A DNA stretch of 64,000 bases from JADJDM01 sp044352985 (lineage in GTDB: Bacteria > Bacteroidota > Bacteroidia > B-17B0 > Aurantibacillaceae): positions 1-64,000 of the forward strand of contig JBILCU010000002.1 of assembly GCA_044352985.1 (NCBI GenBank), written 5' to 3'. Both the position numbers and the translations under genes were made by a program. Position 1 is the stretch's first letter; every line of letters begins with the position of its first letter. Under the pieces are notes generated by a model. It searched no databases, was not told the DNA's origin, and saw only the letters and a program-made list of their open reading frames with translations. Below are positions 1 through 7,915 of the stretch, one piece after another.

Positions 1-194
1 TGGCCTCACCTCCTTACTCCTCTCCGAGGGAGAGGAGCGATAGATTTGGGATATGTATTTTAGTTATCGGTTTGGCCTCACCTCCTTACTCCTCTCCGAG
101 GGAGAGGAGCGATAGATTTGGGATATTTTTTTAGTTATCGGTTTGGCCTCACCTCCTTACTCCTCTCCGAGGGAGAGGAGCGATAGATTTGGGA
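1..194. repeat. Tandem hairpin repeat array, about 72-bp unit
   Basis: Two full units begin at 1 and 73 (72 and 71 bp) and a third, partial unit begins at 144. Each contains a perfect 9-bp inverted repeat with a GAG loop (17-37, 89-109, 160-180): CTCCTCTCC, GAG, GGAGAGGAG. The copies are nearly identical apart from a short AT-rich spacer that varies by one base. No gene lies in the array. It resembles REP-like intergenic hairpins. The array starts at the first base of the window, so it may continue to the left. Confidence 0.85.
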
Positions 195-248
195 ATTAAA
201 TTTATATCCTACACTAATTGAGAGAGGTGATATATTTCATCATATTTT

Positions 249-875
249 TTATTTGCGTTTGTCGGTGGTTTGTTGGGGAAATGCTATCAAATTAAAAAGT
301 TCGCGCATGCGAGAGCGTACCCGGTTGCCATAGAGTTTCTCTATTTCACTTGCTGCTAAATTGGTTGTGATGTGCGTAATTAATTTACGACTGATAAATA
401 AATCGTATCGCGTTAGTAATATTTCTGCCATTACATTGCATTCGTTACCAAAGTATTTTAAATTGTTTTCTGTTCCCAAATCATCAAAGCAATAGTTTCG
501 TGGTATTTCAGCCTGCCCGCTTTTTGCAAAACTGTTTTTACCATAACGATTCATGATTTCGTATCCGTCTTTTATAAATTCAAAACTTACTTCGCGACAG
601 GATTTTAAAATGTAAATGGCTTGTTGATGGTTGCTGAAATATTTCATCAGGTGCATTAAACTTGTCTTGCCACAACCCACAGGGCCAGTTAGTAAAATGC
701 CCTTTTGTAAGTGTATTTTTTCGCGAGCACAGGTGTAGGTGTCTTTTAAAAAATATGCGGCCAACTTTTTAATAATGGGATGGTCATTTTCATGCAGTGA
801 AAAGTTTTTTCCGAAATCTTGTCTTCCTTTATTTTGAATAAAATCAAAGACTTTGTTGTAATCATAAGGGCTCAT
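249..875 (-). CDS. DnaC-like AAA+ ATPase (helicase loader)
   Basis: A 208-residue P-loop ATPase of the DnaC/IstB type. From the chosen start, Walker A (GPVGCGKTS) is at residues 64-72 and Walker B (YCFDDLG) at about 128-134. A sensor-like TTN segment and an arginine-rich stretch (RVRSRMRE) follow. Family knowledge: such proteins load the replicative helicase. The frame is open up to 956, but I chose the ATG at 875 because it overlaps the preceding replication gene by only 14 bp, against 95 bp for the longer form. It is the last gene of the element's minus-strand operon and probably works with the winged-helix protein before it. It could also be an IstB-like transposition ATPase, but no transposase is present. 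Confidence 0.82.
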   Translation of the reverse strand: MSPYDYNKVFDFIQNKGRQDFGKNFSLHENDHPIIKKLAAYFLKDTYTCAREKIHLQKGILLTGPVGCGKTSLMHLMKYFSNHQQAIYILKSCREVSFEFIKDGYEIMNRYGKNSFAKSGQAEIPRNYCFDDLGTENNLKYFGNECNVMAEILLTRYDLFISRKLITHITTNLAASEIEKLYGNRVRSRMRELFNLIAFPQQTTDKRK

Positions 876-1740
876 CGTAATTTTTATTTGTTTCTGTATG
901 TAATTTACCAGCCGGATGCTGTTGATTGGATGCTGTATTTGTTTTTGTAAGTGCAAATTGTTTTGAATTCAAGATCCAATTATTTGCTGCTGCTATCCAG
1001 TTTTTCATTGGTGTTCTACCACCTACTAACCAACCGTTACTTTCAAAGTAATTGAAAAATTTTTCTGCCTCAGTGGTTGATTGTCCTTTTTCTGTGAAAT
1101 AAGCCCGCAACTCTTCTTTTGTAGGTTTTTGAAATGAATTAATTTTTTCGTGATTACCGTTATTTTTTTTGTTTGCCTTTTTTTCGCCTTTTGGCAGATC
1201 GGCCGGCGCGGAATTTTTTTCTGAGATAGTACTTGTTGAATGTTCTGTTTTTGATAAATCAACTTCACAATTATTTTTTTGTGCTCGCTCATATCCTTTT
1301 TTAATATTGTTTGTTTTGTTTTTTAATTGTTTATTATTGTTTATATAAGGTCGCACATCTTGTACACCTGTTGTATCAGTTGTTGTATCATCTGTTTTAT
1401 CACTTGTTGTATCAGTTGTTGTATCAGTTGTTGTATCAGTTGTTGTATTAAAAGTGTACATGTAAATTTTGCTTCCTACATGGTAACTGTGCGAAGGCAT
1501 GTATTTAATATACCCCCATGTATGCAATTCTTTAAGGCATTTACTATACGTATTTGCAGAGCCAATTTTACTCAGGCGCATGACATCATCTCTTGCAACA
1601 GAAATCGGGTTCCTAAATTTTGCACCGTTCCATTTATGGAAAAGTGCCATGTACAAACTGATGTGAAATGGTGTTGCTTTTTCTTCTGCATTAAAACGCC
1701 GGAACGAATTATTTAAGTGCAGTATATAATTCGTACTCAT
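862..1740 (-). CDS. Winged-helix replication initiator / replisome organiser-like protein
   Basis: A 292-residue protein. Residues 1-95 look like the winged-helix N-terminus of plasmid and phage initiators (an FHISLYMALFHKWN helix, then a helix-turn-helix around SKIGSANTYSKCLKEL). Residues of about 99-125 are a Thr-Asp repeat encoded by 12-bp tandem repeats. A Lys/Asn-rich linker follows, then a C-terminal segment with the FFNYFESNGW and MKNWIAAANNW signatures seen in phage-type replisome organisers. The product would bind an origin and recruit the DnaC-like protein encoded downstream, whose start overlaps this stop by 14 bp. The excisionase-like gene ends 14 bp upstream, so these genes form one operon. 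Function is inferred from architecture and pairing, not from a single decisive motif. Confidence 0.7.
   Translation of the reverse strand: MSTNYILHLNNSFRRFNAEEKATPFHISLYMALFHKWNGAKFRNPISVARDDVMRLSKIGSANTYSKCLKELHTWGYIKYMPSHSYHVGSKIYMYTFNTTTDTTTDTTTDTTSDKTDDTTTDTTGVQDVRPYINNNKQLKNKTNNIKKGYERAQKNNCEVDLSKTEHSTSTISEKNSAPADLPKGEKKANKKNNGNHEKINSFQKPTKEELRAYFTEKGQSTTEAEKFFNYFESNGWLVGGRTPMKNWIAAANNWILNSKQFALTKTNTASNQQHPAGKLHTETNKNYDEPL
1371..1450. repeat. 12-bp minisatellite inside the replication gene
   Basis: Nearly seven units of a 12-bp sequence (plus-strand consensus TTGTATCAGTTG) occupy 1371-1450. Units starting at 1371, 1407, 1419 and 1431 are identical. Those at 1383 and 1395 have diverged, and the last is partial. 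The unit is a multiple of three, so gain or loss of copies only lengthens or shortens a Thr-Asp linker between the DNA-binding and C-terminal domains. Confidence 0.9.
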
Positions 1741-1754
1741 GGTTTAAACAGGTT

Positions 1755-2045
1755 TTATTTTCGTATGGCATTATCATAACCGGATGATAAGAGTTTATTA
1801 ATTTCTTCAACACTGTAAAAAATGGTTCCGCCAACGCGAGTGAATTTTATTTCGCCATTATCTCGCATGTACTGAAGTTTACTTAAAGAAATGCCCATCA
1901 TTTTGCAAACTTCTTTTGTACGCAGCCACTCTCTTTTTTTATCGGCTTCCTGCTTGTGTTGTTTGTGAAATACCTGCCTCAATTCGCGAAACAATTCTTC
2001 TTTGAATTGTTTTAAATCGTCAGTTGTTAAAATGTTTACAGCCAT
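1755..2045 (-). CDS. Excisionase-like helix-turn-helix protein (HTH_17/MerR type)
   Basis: A 96-residue protein. The N-terminal half is a charged, probably coiled helix (ELFRELRQVFHKQHKQEADKK). Residues 42-90 form an excisionase-type winged HTH (WLRTKEVCKMMGISLSKL, then a YMRDNGEIKFTRVGG wing and a FYSVEEINKLL tail). This family is common beside tyrosine recombinases in Bacteroidetes mobile elements, where members act as recombination directionality factors or transcription regulators. It sits between the broken rteC-like gene and the replication genes on the same strand. Either excisionase or regulator is plausible; the sequence alone does not decide. Confidence 0.82.
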   Translation of the reverse strand: MAVNILTTDDLKQFKEELFRELRQVFHKQHKQEADKKREWLRTKEVCKMMGISLSKLQYMRDNGEIKFTRVGGTIFYSVEEINKLLSSGYDNAIRK

Positions 2046-2092
2046 ATTTTTTTGTTTTTGATTACCACCGCAAAACTGCCAGATTGATTTTG

Positions 2093-2130
2093 AAAAAGTT
2101 CACCATGTTGAATTACATGGTGAACTTTTT
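2093..2130 (-). terminator. Rho-independent terminator after the rteC-like gene
   Basis: A perfect 15-bp inverted repeat (2093-2107 and 2116-2130) with an 8-base loop. The stem ends in A5/T5, so it can end transcription in both directions. On the minus strand it starts directly at the stop codon (2130-2132) of the rteC-like reading frame. That supports the stop I assign to that broken gene and separates it from the excisionase/replication operon. Confidence 0.85.
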
Positions 2131-2923
2131 TATTGGTTACTGTTTGAAATGAACTGAAACAGTGTGTTTGACATTTCAGTTAGAAATAATCCATCGCGCT
2201 TTCTTTTTTTGATGTATTTCATTGACTGGGCATAGTCTCTTAAATCGATGTTTAATGCCTGACCAAATGTTTCAGTAATTTCTTTTAATGTTGCTTTGCC
2301 GTTATTGATTACGTTAAGCAGGTATAAGGAGTAACATATTTCAACGCATTTAGAAATGGCTGTTGACCAGGTTAGCCGGTGGTTGAAGTTAATTTTAGGT
2401 TCGGAAACATATTGTTTCGCAGGAACAAATTTACCTTCATTTATTTTTTGGTTGAGGTATTTTGAAATAAGTATAAAAGCCTCAAATTCTACTGCAATGG
2501 TATTATTCAGGCTACTTTCACGATAAATAATTTCATCCTGAGTTGTATCATTTTTAAGTAAACCGGAAAATAAATTTTCTTTTTTTTAAAGTCGGCGTTC
2601 AGTTTAAGTACACAGTTTTTATAGGTTTTTATTTTTAGTTCATCGTGTGAAATAAACAGCGATTGCTCAACTTGAAGGAGGTAATGAAAATACAATTGCC
2701 ATTTTGCAACAATTGGATAACATTCTTTGTAATAACTTATTTCTTCTTTTAGCGTGCGGTTTCGGTAAAAGCGGTCGTACTCTTTTTTTAATTCCTGAAC
2801 GGCTATTGAACATACTTCTGCATTTTGATGATAGTTTTGAATCGGGAAATCTGCAAACATAATCTGATGTTCTTGAAACGTTTTTATCATTCGTTTTTCC
2901 AGGTTTAAGGCAAAATTTTTCAT
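2130..2923 (-). pseudogene. RteC-family regulator, frameshifted
   Basis: The first part reads from the ATG at 2923 for about 114 codons (MKNFALNLEKRMIKTFQEHQ) to an A8 run (T8 at 2580-2587 on the plus strand). In that frame it stops at 2507. In the shifted frame translation continues from the same run (ENLFSGLLKNDTTQDEIIYRESS) to a stop at 2130-2132. This second part includes the RteC-like signature RLTWSTAISKCVEICYSL and NGKATLKEITETFGQALNIDL. One extra A (A9) would join the halves into a protein of about 264 residues, normal for RteC. In CTnDOT-type elements RteC regulates excision and transfer. The break may be a true mutation, slippage-dependent expression or an assembly error; both halves look otherwise undecayed. 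Confidence 0.85.
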
Positions 2924-2956
2924 AATTAATATTTTGGTATTAACCTGAATGTAGTA

Positions 2957-4216
2957 TCAGCCGCCAACTGCGGATTGTAAATTAGCGCTGTTCATTTTTG
3001 CTTTTAATCCTTTCATTTCTGTGCTTAATTTACTTTGCACCACTTTGGCATAAATCTGTGTGGTTTTAATGCTCGCATGCCCCAGCATAGCGCTAACGCT
3101 TTCTAATGATATGCCATTTGCAAGCGTTACCGTTGTTGCAAATGTATGCCTTGCAATGTGCGAGGTAAGGTGTTTGTTGATGTTGCATAGTGCAGCGATT
3201 TCTTTTAAATAGGCATTAAAATGCTGGTTACTTATAACAGGTAGGATACAACCTTTGGCTATACAAGTTGGATGTGTTTCATATTTTTTTATTATTTCAA
3301 GTGGGATATCTAATAACATAACATTTTCTTTCATGTTTGTTTTAACCCTGTTTGTATGTATCCATGTTTCTCCATCAATACCACGTACTATTGAGCTTGG
3401 TGATAAGGATGCTACATCACTAAATGCATAGCCAGTATAGCAAGAAAATATAAACATATCTCTAACCTGTTCTAATCTTGCATTTGGCATTTGTTTGTGA
3501 TAAATTAAATCAATCTCTTCCTGATTTAAAACTACTCTGTCGGGATTGGTATAGGTACACTTAAACGAGTTTAAAGGATTTGAATTAATCCATTCGAGAG
3601 TAACAGCGTAATTGATTACCTGTTTCAAAATTTTGATATACTTCATTGTGGTATTACTTTGAAGTTTATGGTGTACAGTTAAATAATGTTCAAAATCAGC
3701 CGCAAATGATAATTTAATGTCTTTTAAGAAAATATCTTTTATTTTCATTTCCTTAGATAAAAAATCAAGTATTTTCTTCTTGCCAATATCCAATCTTCTC
3801 CAAGTTTTCATTGACATTTTGCCAATAGTTGCTTTTTCTTTGATTTTGGAATTATGAAACTCAAAAGTTTCGATTAAAGAATGTGATTTTGCGGTTACAA
3901 CTTCAATTCCTAAAAATGCATCCCTAACCATTTCCGGTGTTACATTTTCATATTTAGTTGTTAAAATATTAAAATGTGTTTGAATATCTCCACGAACTTG
4001 ATTAAGGTAAGGGTTTACAATTTTACTTTCTTTGGCTGATGGTTTAAGAATGCCAGCACCGGAAATCCAATGATCGGGATTTACTTTTTTACCAAGGCTC
4101 CAGTTAACTCGTTTACCATTCACCGTAATACGAATCATAATTGGTGATTCTTCCGAATTTGTTTTTTTAGAATCACGAAGCCAAAGCAGGATTGACATGT
4201 TGTGTGTTACTTTCAT
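2957..4216 (-). CDS. Tyrosine recombinase (integrase), Bacteroidetes conjugative-transposon type
   Basis: A 419-residue phage-integrase-family protein. It has an N-terminal arm-binding-like domain (about 1-95), a SAM-like core-binding domain (about 110-220) and a C-terminal catalytic domain. The catalytic domain shows Lys in NRVKTN, His-x-x-Arg in SHIARHTF (H353, R356), His in LGHASIKTT (about 380) and the nucleophile in QIYAKV (about Y389). The first catalytic arginine is absent: the usual TGLR box reads YTGYAFSDV. IntDOT also lacks this Arg, which places the enzyme in the Bacteroidetes element group. It is transcribed away from tRNA-Gln, 230 bp from the tRNA's 3' end, the usual arrangement at an attachment site. 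The broken rteC-like gene starts 33 bp downstream. Confidence 0.93.
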   Translation of the reverse strand: MKVTHNMSILLWLRDSKKTNSEESPIMIRITVNGKRVNWSLGKKVNPDHWISGAGILKPSAKESKIVNPYLNQVRGDIQTHFNILTTKYENVTPEMVRDAFLGIEVVTAKSHSLIETFEFHNSKIKEKATIGKMSMKTWRRLDIGKKKILDFLSKEMKIKDIFLKDIKLSFAADFEHYLTVHHKLQSNTTMKYIKILKQVINYAVTLEWINSNPLNSFKCTYTNPDRVVLNQEEIDLIYHKQMPNARLEQVRDMFIFSCYTGYAFSDVASLSPSSIVRGIDGETWIHTNRVKTNMKENVMLLDIPLEIIKKYETHPTCIAKGCILPVISNQHFNAYLKEIAALCNINKHLTSHIARHTFATTVTLANGISLESVSAMLGHASIKTTQIYAKVVQSKLSTEMKGLKAKMNSANLQSAVGG

Positions 4217-4294
4217 TTTAAATAGTTTTTAATGTTTTTTGAACTTGGTAATCAAAATCATCAAACAACTGTAATTCAAGTTTTTACACTACTA

Positions 4295-4343
4295 TTCGGT
4301 CGCACTAAATTAAATAAAAATGAATGCGACCGAATATGCGACC
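4295..4343. repeat. Inverted and direct repeat of a GGTCGCA-type motif between integrase and tRNA-Gln
   Basis: TTCGGTCGCA (4295-4304) and its exact reverse complement TGCGACCGAA (4325-4334) form a 10-bp inverted repeat with a 20-base spacer. A third TGCGACC follows at 4337-4343. GC-rich heptamers repeated in AT-rich DNA directly upstream of an integrase gene suggest binding sites for the integrase arm domain or a regulator. The assignment is an inference from position. Confidence 0.5.
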
Positions 4344-4387
4344 TATCAATTCAATTTATTTCAGTTTATTTTCATTCGAATAAAAAT

Positions 4388-4425
4388 AAAAAAGCCCTGA
4401 AATTGAGAGTTTCAGGGCTTTTTAA
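4388..4425 (-). terminator. Terminator downstream of tRNA-Gln
   Basis: A strong inverted repeat, AAAAAGCCCTGAAA then TTTCAGGGCTTTTT, surrounds a short loop near 4404-4409. Read on the minus strand it lies about 20 bp past the tRNA-Gln 3' end and provides a T-rich tail. It is symmetric enough to act in both directions. Apart from this and the GGTCGCA repeats, the 430 bp between integrase and the next gene hold only the tRNA. Confidence 0.8.
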
Positions 4426-4447
4426 GTTTTTTTGGTTGGTTAATCGT

Positions 4448-4519
4448 TGTCCGACTAGGGCTCGAACCTAGACTTTCTTGAATCAAAATCAAGCGTGTTG
4501 CCAGTTACACCATCGGACA
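4448..4519 (-). tRNA. tRNA-Gln (anticodon TTG)
   Basis: The 72-nt minus-strand sequence folds completely. The acceptor stem is TGTCCGA/TCGGACA, the D stem GTGT/ACAC, and the anticodon stem CTTGA/TCAAG with loop TTTTGAT (anticodon TTG). The T stem is CTAGG/CCTAG with loop TTCGAGC. CCA is not encoded. The 3' end faces the integrase, so the gene is the probable integration target of the element at 249-4216. Confidence 0.97.
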
Positions 4520-4646
4520 GTTTTAATAGAACGGGTTGCAAAAATAATCATTTTTTTTATTTTCCTAATTATTTTGTTTTTTTTTTAATAAAATTCGAAA
4601 ATTATTTTGTTTTATTTTAATTAAATTCGCCTACTATTTTAAAACT

Positions 4647-7600
4647 ATGCTCAACTACAAAAATTTAAATAATATAATTGGTTGGTTAATTTTTGCAATT
4701 GCCACTTTTACTTATTGTTCTACCATTGAACCCACGGCAAGCTTTTGGGATTGTGGCGAGTACATTGCTTGTTCTCAAAAGTTAGAAGTAGGTCACCCAC
4801 CGGGAGCTCCATTCTTTTTATTAGTCGCAAAATTTTTCTCACTGTTCTCTTTTGGCGATGTTACAAAAGCTGCCATGTGGATCAATATAATGAGTGCTTT
4901 GTGCAGTTCTTTCAGTATTTTGTTTCTTTTCTGGACAATCACCCGATTAGCAAAAAAAGTAATAATCAAATCTGGCGAAACTATTGAAGGAGCTAAAATG
5001 TTTGCCATTTTAGGTGCCGGATCTATTGGAGCATTAGCTTACACTTTTTCCGATTCATTTTGGTTCTCAGCGGTTGAAGGAGAAGTATATGCCATGTCTT
5101 CTTTTTTCACAGCAATTGTTTTCTGGGCAATATTAAAATGGGAAGAAGAAGCAGATGAACCTCTTGCTACTCGATGGATTATTTTAATTGCCTATTTAAT
5201 GGGGCTTTCAATTGGTGTCCATTTGTTGAACTTATTAGTAATTCCTGCTATTTGCTTTATTTATTATTACAAAAAGTACAATTTCACCTGGAAAGGTTGG
5301 TTTGTTACCGGGATTTTATCTCTAGTTATTTTAGGCGGCATTCAGGCTGGTATTATACCCGGAATTGTTAAACTGTCAGCTGATTACGAGTTGTTTTTTA
5401 CAAATACTTTAGGTTTAGGATTTAATACAGGTACTATTTTTTATTTTATCTTACTTCTTTGCTTTATCACTTTCGCAATCATCTACTCTTTAAAAGAAAA
5501 GGAAAGTTATTTTAAAATTACTTTTTACACGGCAATTGTTTTTGCTGTATTTGCATTGATAAGTGGAAAAGGTGCAGGATCATTTTTATCCCGATTGGTA
5601 ATTTTAGGTGGTATGGTTGCTGCTTTGCATTACTTGAAAAACAAAAAAGAAATCTTAAATACCATTGCGCTTAGCTTTGCAATGATGCTTATTGGTTACT
5701 CTTCTTTCTTTATATTAGTTATTCGTTCTCAAGCTAATACTCCAATGGATGAAAACGATCCTGAAAATGCAATTACCTTATTATCTTATTTAAATCGTGA
5801 ACAATATGGTGACTGGCCAATTGGTTACGGAAATTATTATAATGCACCGTTGGATAAACAAAAGCCTTATTTAGATGGCAATCCTGTTTATGCAAAGGAT
5901 AAAGAAAGTGGTAAATATGTGATTACAGATGACAGAAAAGAATCTGATCCTAATTACGATAAAGAATTTTGTACTGTTTTCCCTCGTATGTGGAGCACTC
6001 AATCTTCACACGAAGCTGCATATCGTCATTGGGGTAACATCAAAGGAAGACCAAAACAAATAACAAACAACGAAGGAGAAGCAGAAACTGTTTATGTTCC
6101 AACATTCGTTGAAAACCTTACCTATTTCAAAAATTATCAAATCGGTTACATGTATTTGAGATACTTTGCATGGAATTTTATAGGAAGACAAAATGATGTT
6201 CAGGGCTTAACTAACAATCCTACTGAGGGTAACTGGATAACAGGGTTAAAAAGTTTTGATGATGCTAGATTAGATATTAACTCCGATTATTTACCTAGTT
6301 CACTTTCAAATAATAAAGGAAACAATAAATTTTATGGCTTACCATTTATTCTTGGCTTAATAGGCATTATTTATTTATTAAGAAAAGACAAAGCCACCTC
6401 ATTTGTAGTAGCTGCTCTATTTTTACTTACAGGTTTAGCTATTGTTGTTTATTTAAATCAATATCCTTACCAACCAAGAGAACGTGATTATGCTTATGCT
6501 GCTTCTTTTTATGCTTATGCAATTTGGATTGGATTTGGCATGTTGGCTATTTTTGATTTTCTATCAAAAAAAATAAATGGAAAAATTGCAGTTACAATCG
6601 CTTTTATTCTTTCTGTAGGTATTCCGGCATTAATGGCTTCAGAAGGCTGGGATGATCATAATCGTTCTAACAGAACCATGTCGAGAGATTTTGCAGTTAA
6701 TTATTTAAATAGTTGTGCTAAAAATGCAATTCTGTTCACCAATGGAGATAACGACACATTCCCACTTTGGTATGCACAAGAGGTAGAAGGTATAAGAACA
6801 GATGTGAGAGTTGTTAACTTAAGTTTATTACAAACAGATTGGTATATTAACCAAATGAGAAGAGCTGCTTATGAATCTGCTCCTGTACCATTTACACTTG
6901 ATCCCAAAAAATATGTTCAAGGCACTAGAGATGTTGTTTACTTTAATGATCAAGATTTAGGTTATGTTGATATTAAAGAGTTAATGAAATTTGTTGCTAG
7001 TGATGATCCTCAAAACAAATGGCAAATTCCTGGAAGAGAAAAAGCGCTTGATATTTTCCCAACTAAAAAAATTAGAGTAGCTGTTGATTCTGCAAAAGTG
7101 GTTAATAATGGCACCATTCCAAAAGATATGGCTGGCAGAGTTCTTAAACAGCTAAACTGGGAAATCCAACGTAATTATGTTCTGAAAAATGATTTAATGA
7201 TTATGGATTTACTTGCAGCAAATGATTGGAATCGTCCGGTTTATTTTGCTGTAACAACGGGTGCTGATGCCTATTTAAATTTAGATAAATATCTTCAGTT
7301 GGAAGGTTTAGCATATCGTTTAGTTCCAATTGAATCATCTGAACGTGAAATGGCAAGTGGCGGCCCTAGAATTGCAGAAGACATTATGTATGATAACATT
7401 ATGAAATTTCAGTTTGGCGGCATGAAAAACAAAGGGGTTTATTTAGATGAAAATTGTTTACGTATGGCATCTAATATGAGAATACAAATTGCTCAGCTTG
7501 CTTCTGCTTTAATTGAAAAAGGCAAAAAAAGTAAGGCAATAAAAGTGTTGGACAAAGCACAAGAAGAGATGCCTGAATTCAATGTTCCTTTAGACGCTAC

Positions 7601-7904
7601 TATGTATTCCATTTGTGTTGCCTACTATCAGGGTGGAGCAAAAGATAAAGGAAATAAATTAGCAAATCGTCTTTTCGATATCTTCGAAAAAGATCAGCAA
7701 TTTTATAATAAAATGAAGGTTGAACAAAAAAGCTTTTACAGCAGAGAAATGCGACAAACAGCTGATTTACTAAACCGATTAATTTCTTTAACTGCTGCTT
7801 ATGGAGATAAAGATTTATCAGATAAATTTTTAATCCGCATAAAAAACATATTGCCAGCTGAAGAAATTGATGCCATGCAACCTAATATCCCGTCAATGCA
7901 ATAA
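4647..7904 (+). CDS. DUF2723 / glycosyltransferase family 117 membrane protein
   Basis: A 1085-residue polytopic membrane protein. The N-terminus carries the DUF2723 signature (SFWDCGEYIACSQKL followed by GHPPGAPFF at about residues 32-56). About a dozen hydrophobic segments reach to roughly residue 670. A large soluble C-terminal region with helical-repeat character follows (for example EKGKKSKAIKVLDKAQEE). The family is classed as GT117 and often annotated as protein O-mannosyltransferase-like; it would transfer sugar from a lipid donor on the outer face of the inner membrane. Bacteroidota have general protein O-glycosylation, but the acceptor cannot be read here. It starts with ATG and is followed 11 bp later by a NodB deacetylase gene. 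Confidence 0.85.
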   Translation: MLNYKNLNNIIGWLIFAIATFTYCSTIEPTASFWDCGEYIACSQKLEVGHPPGAPFFLLVAKFFSLFSFGDVTKAAMWINIMSALCSSFSILFLFWTITRLAKKVIIKSGETIEGAKMFAILGAGSIGALAYTFSDSFWFSAVEGEVYAMSSFFTAIVFWAILKWEEEADEPLATRWIILIAYLMGLSIGVHLLNLLVIPAICFIYYYKKYNFTWKGWFVTGILSLVILGGIQAGIIPGIVKLSADYELFFTNTLGLGFNTGTIFYFILLLCFITFAIIYSLKEKESYFKITFYTAIVFAVFALISGKGAGSFLSRLVILGGMVAALHYLKNKKEILNTIALSFAMMLIGYSSFFILVIRSQANTPMDENDPENAITLLSYLNREQYGDWPIGYGNYYNAPLDKQKPYLDGNPVYAKDKESGKYVITDDRKESDPNYDKEFCTVFPRMWSTQSSHEAAYRHWGNIKGRPKQITNNEGEAETVYVPTFVENLTYFKNYQIGYMYLRYFAWNFIGRQNDVQGLTNNPTEGNWITGLKSFDDARLDINSDYLPSSLSNNKGNNKFYGLPFILGLIGIIYLLRKDKATSFVVAALFLLTGLAIVVYLNQYPYQPRERDYAYAASFYAYAIWIGFGMLAIFDFLSKKINGKIAVTIAFILSVGIPALMASEGWDDHNRSNRTMSRDFAVNYLNSCAKNAILFTNGDNDTFPLWYAQEVEGIRTDVRVVNLSLLQTDWYINQMRRAAYESAPVPFTLDPKKYVQGTRDVVYFNDQDLGYVDIKELMKFVASDDPQNKWQIPGREKALDIFPTKKIRVAVDSAKVVNNGTIPKDMAGRVLKQLNWEIQRNYVLKNDLMIMDLLAANDWNRPVYFAVTTGADAYLNLDKYLQLEGLAYRLVPIESSEREMASGGPRIAEDIMYDNIMKFQFGGMKNKGVYLDENCLRMASNMRIQIAQLASALIEKGKKSKAIKVLDKAQEEMPEFNVPLDATMYSICVAYYQGGAKDKGNKLANRLFDIFEKDQQFYNKMKVEQKSFYSREMRQTADLLNRLISLTAAYGDKDLSDKFLIRIKNILPAEEIDAMQPNIPSMQ

Positions 7905-7915
7905 GATTTTCAAGT

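Noticed and set aside
1..194. Tandem repeat considered as a CRISPR array
   Set aside because: The units follow each other with near-identical 20-25-bp AT-rich spacers, not unique spacers, and no cas gene is present.
862..956. Upstream extension of the DnaC-like gene to 956
   Set aside because: It would overlap the replication gene by 95 bp; the ATG at 875 gives a complete fold with a 14-bp overlap.
1327..1716. 129-codon plus-strand frame rich in Cys and Ile opposite the replication gene
   Set aside because: It is the antisense reading of the 12-bp repeat (CCISCCIS pattern) and has no independent protein character.
2093..2130. Perfect 15-bp palindrome considered as recombination or origin site
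   Set aside because: Its position exactly at the rteC-like stop and the A/T tails fit a bidirectional terminator better.
4232..4471. 79-codon plus-strand open frame between integrase and tRNA-Gln
   Set aside because: It runs through the inverted repeats, the terminator and into the tRNA gene, so it cannot be a real protein.
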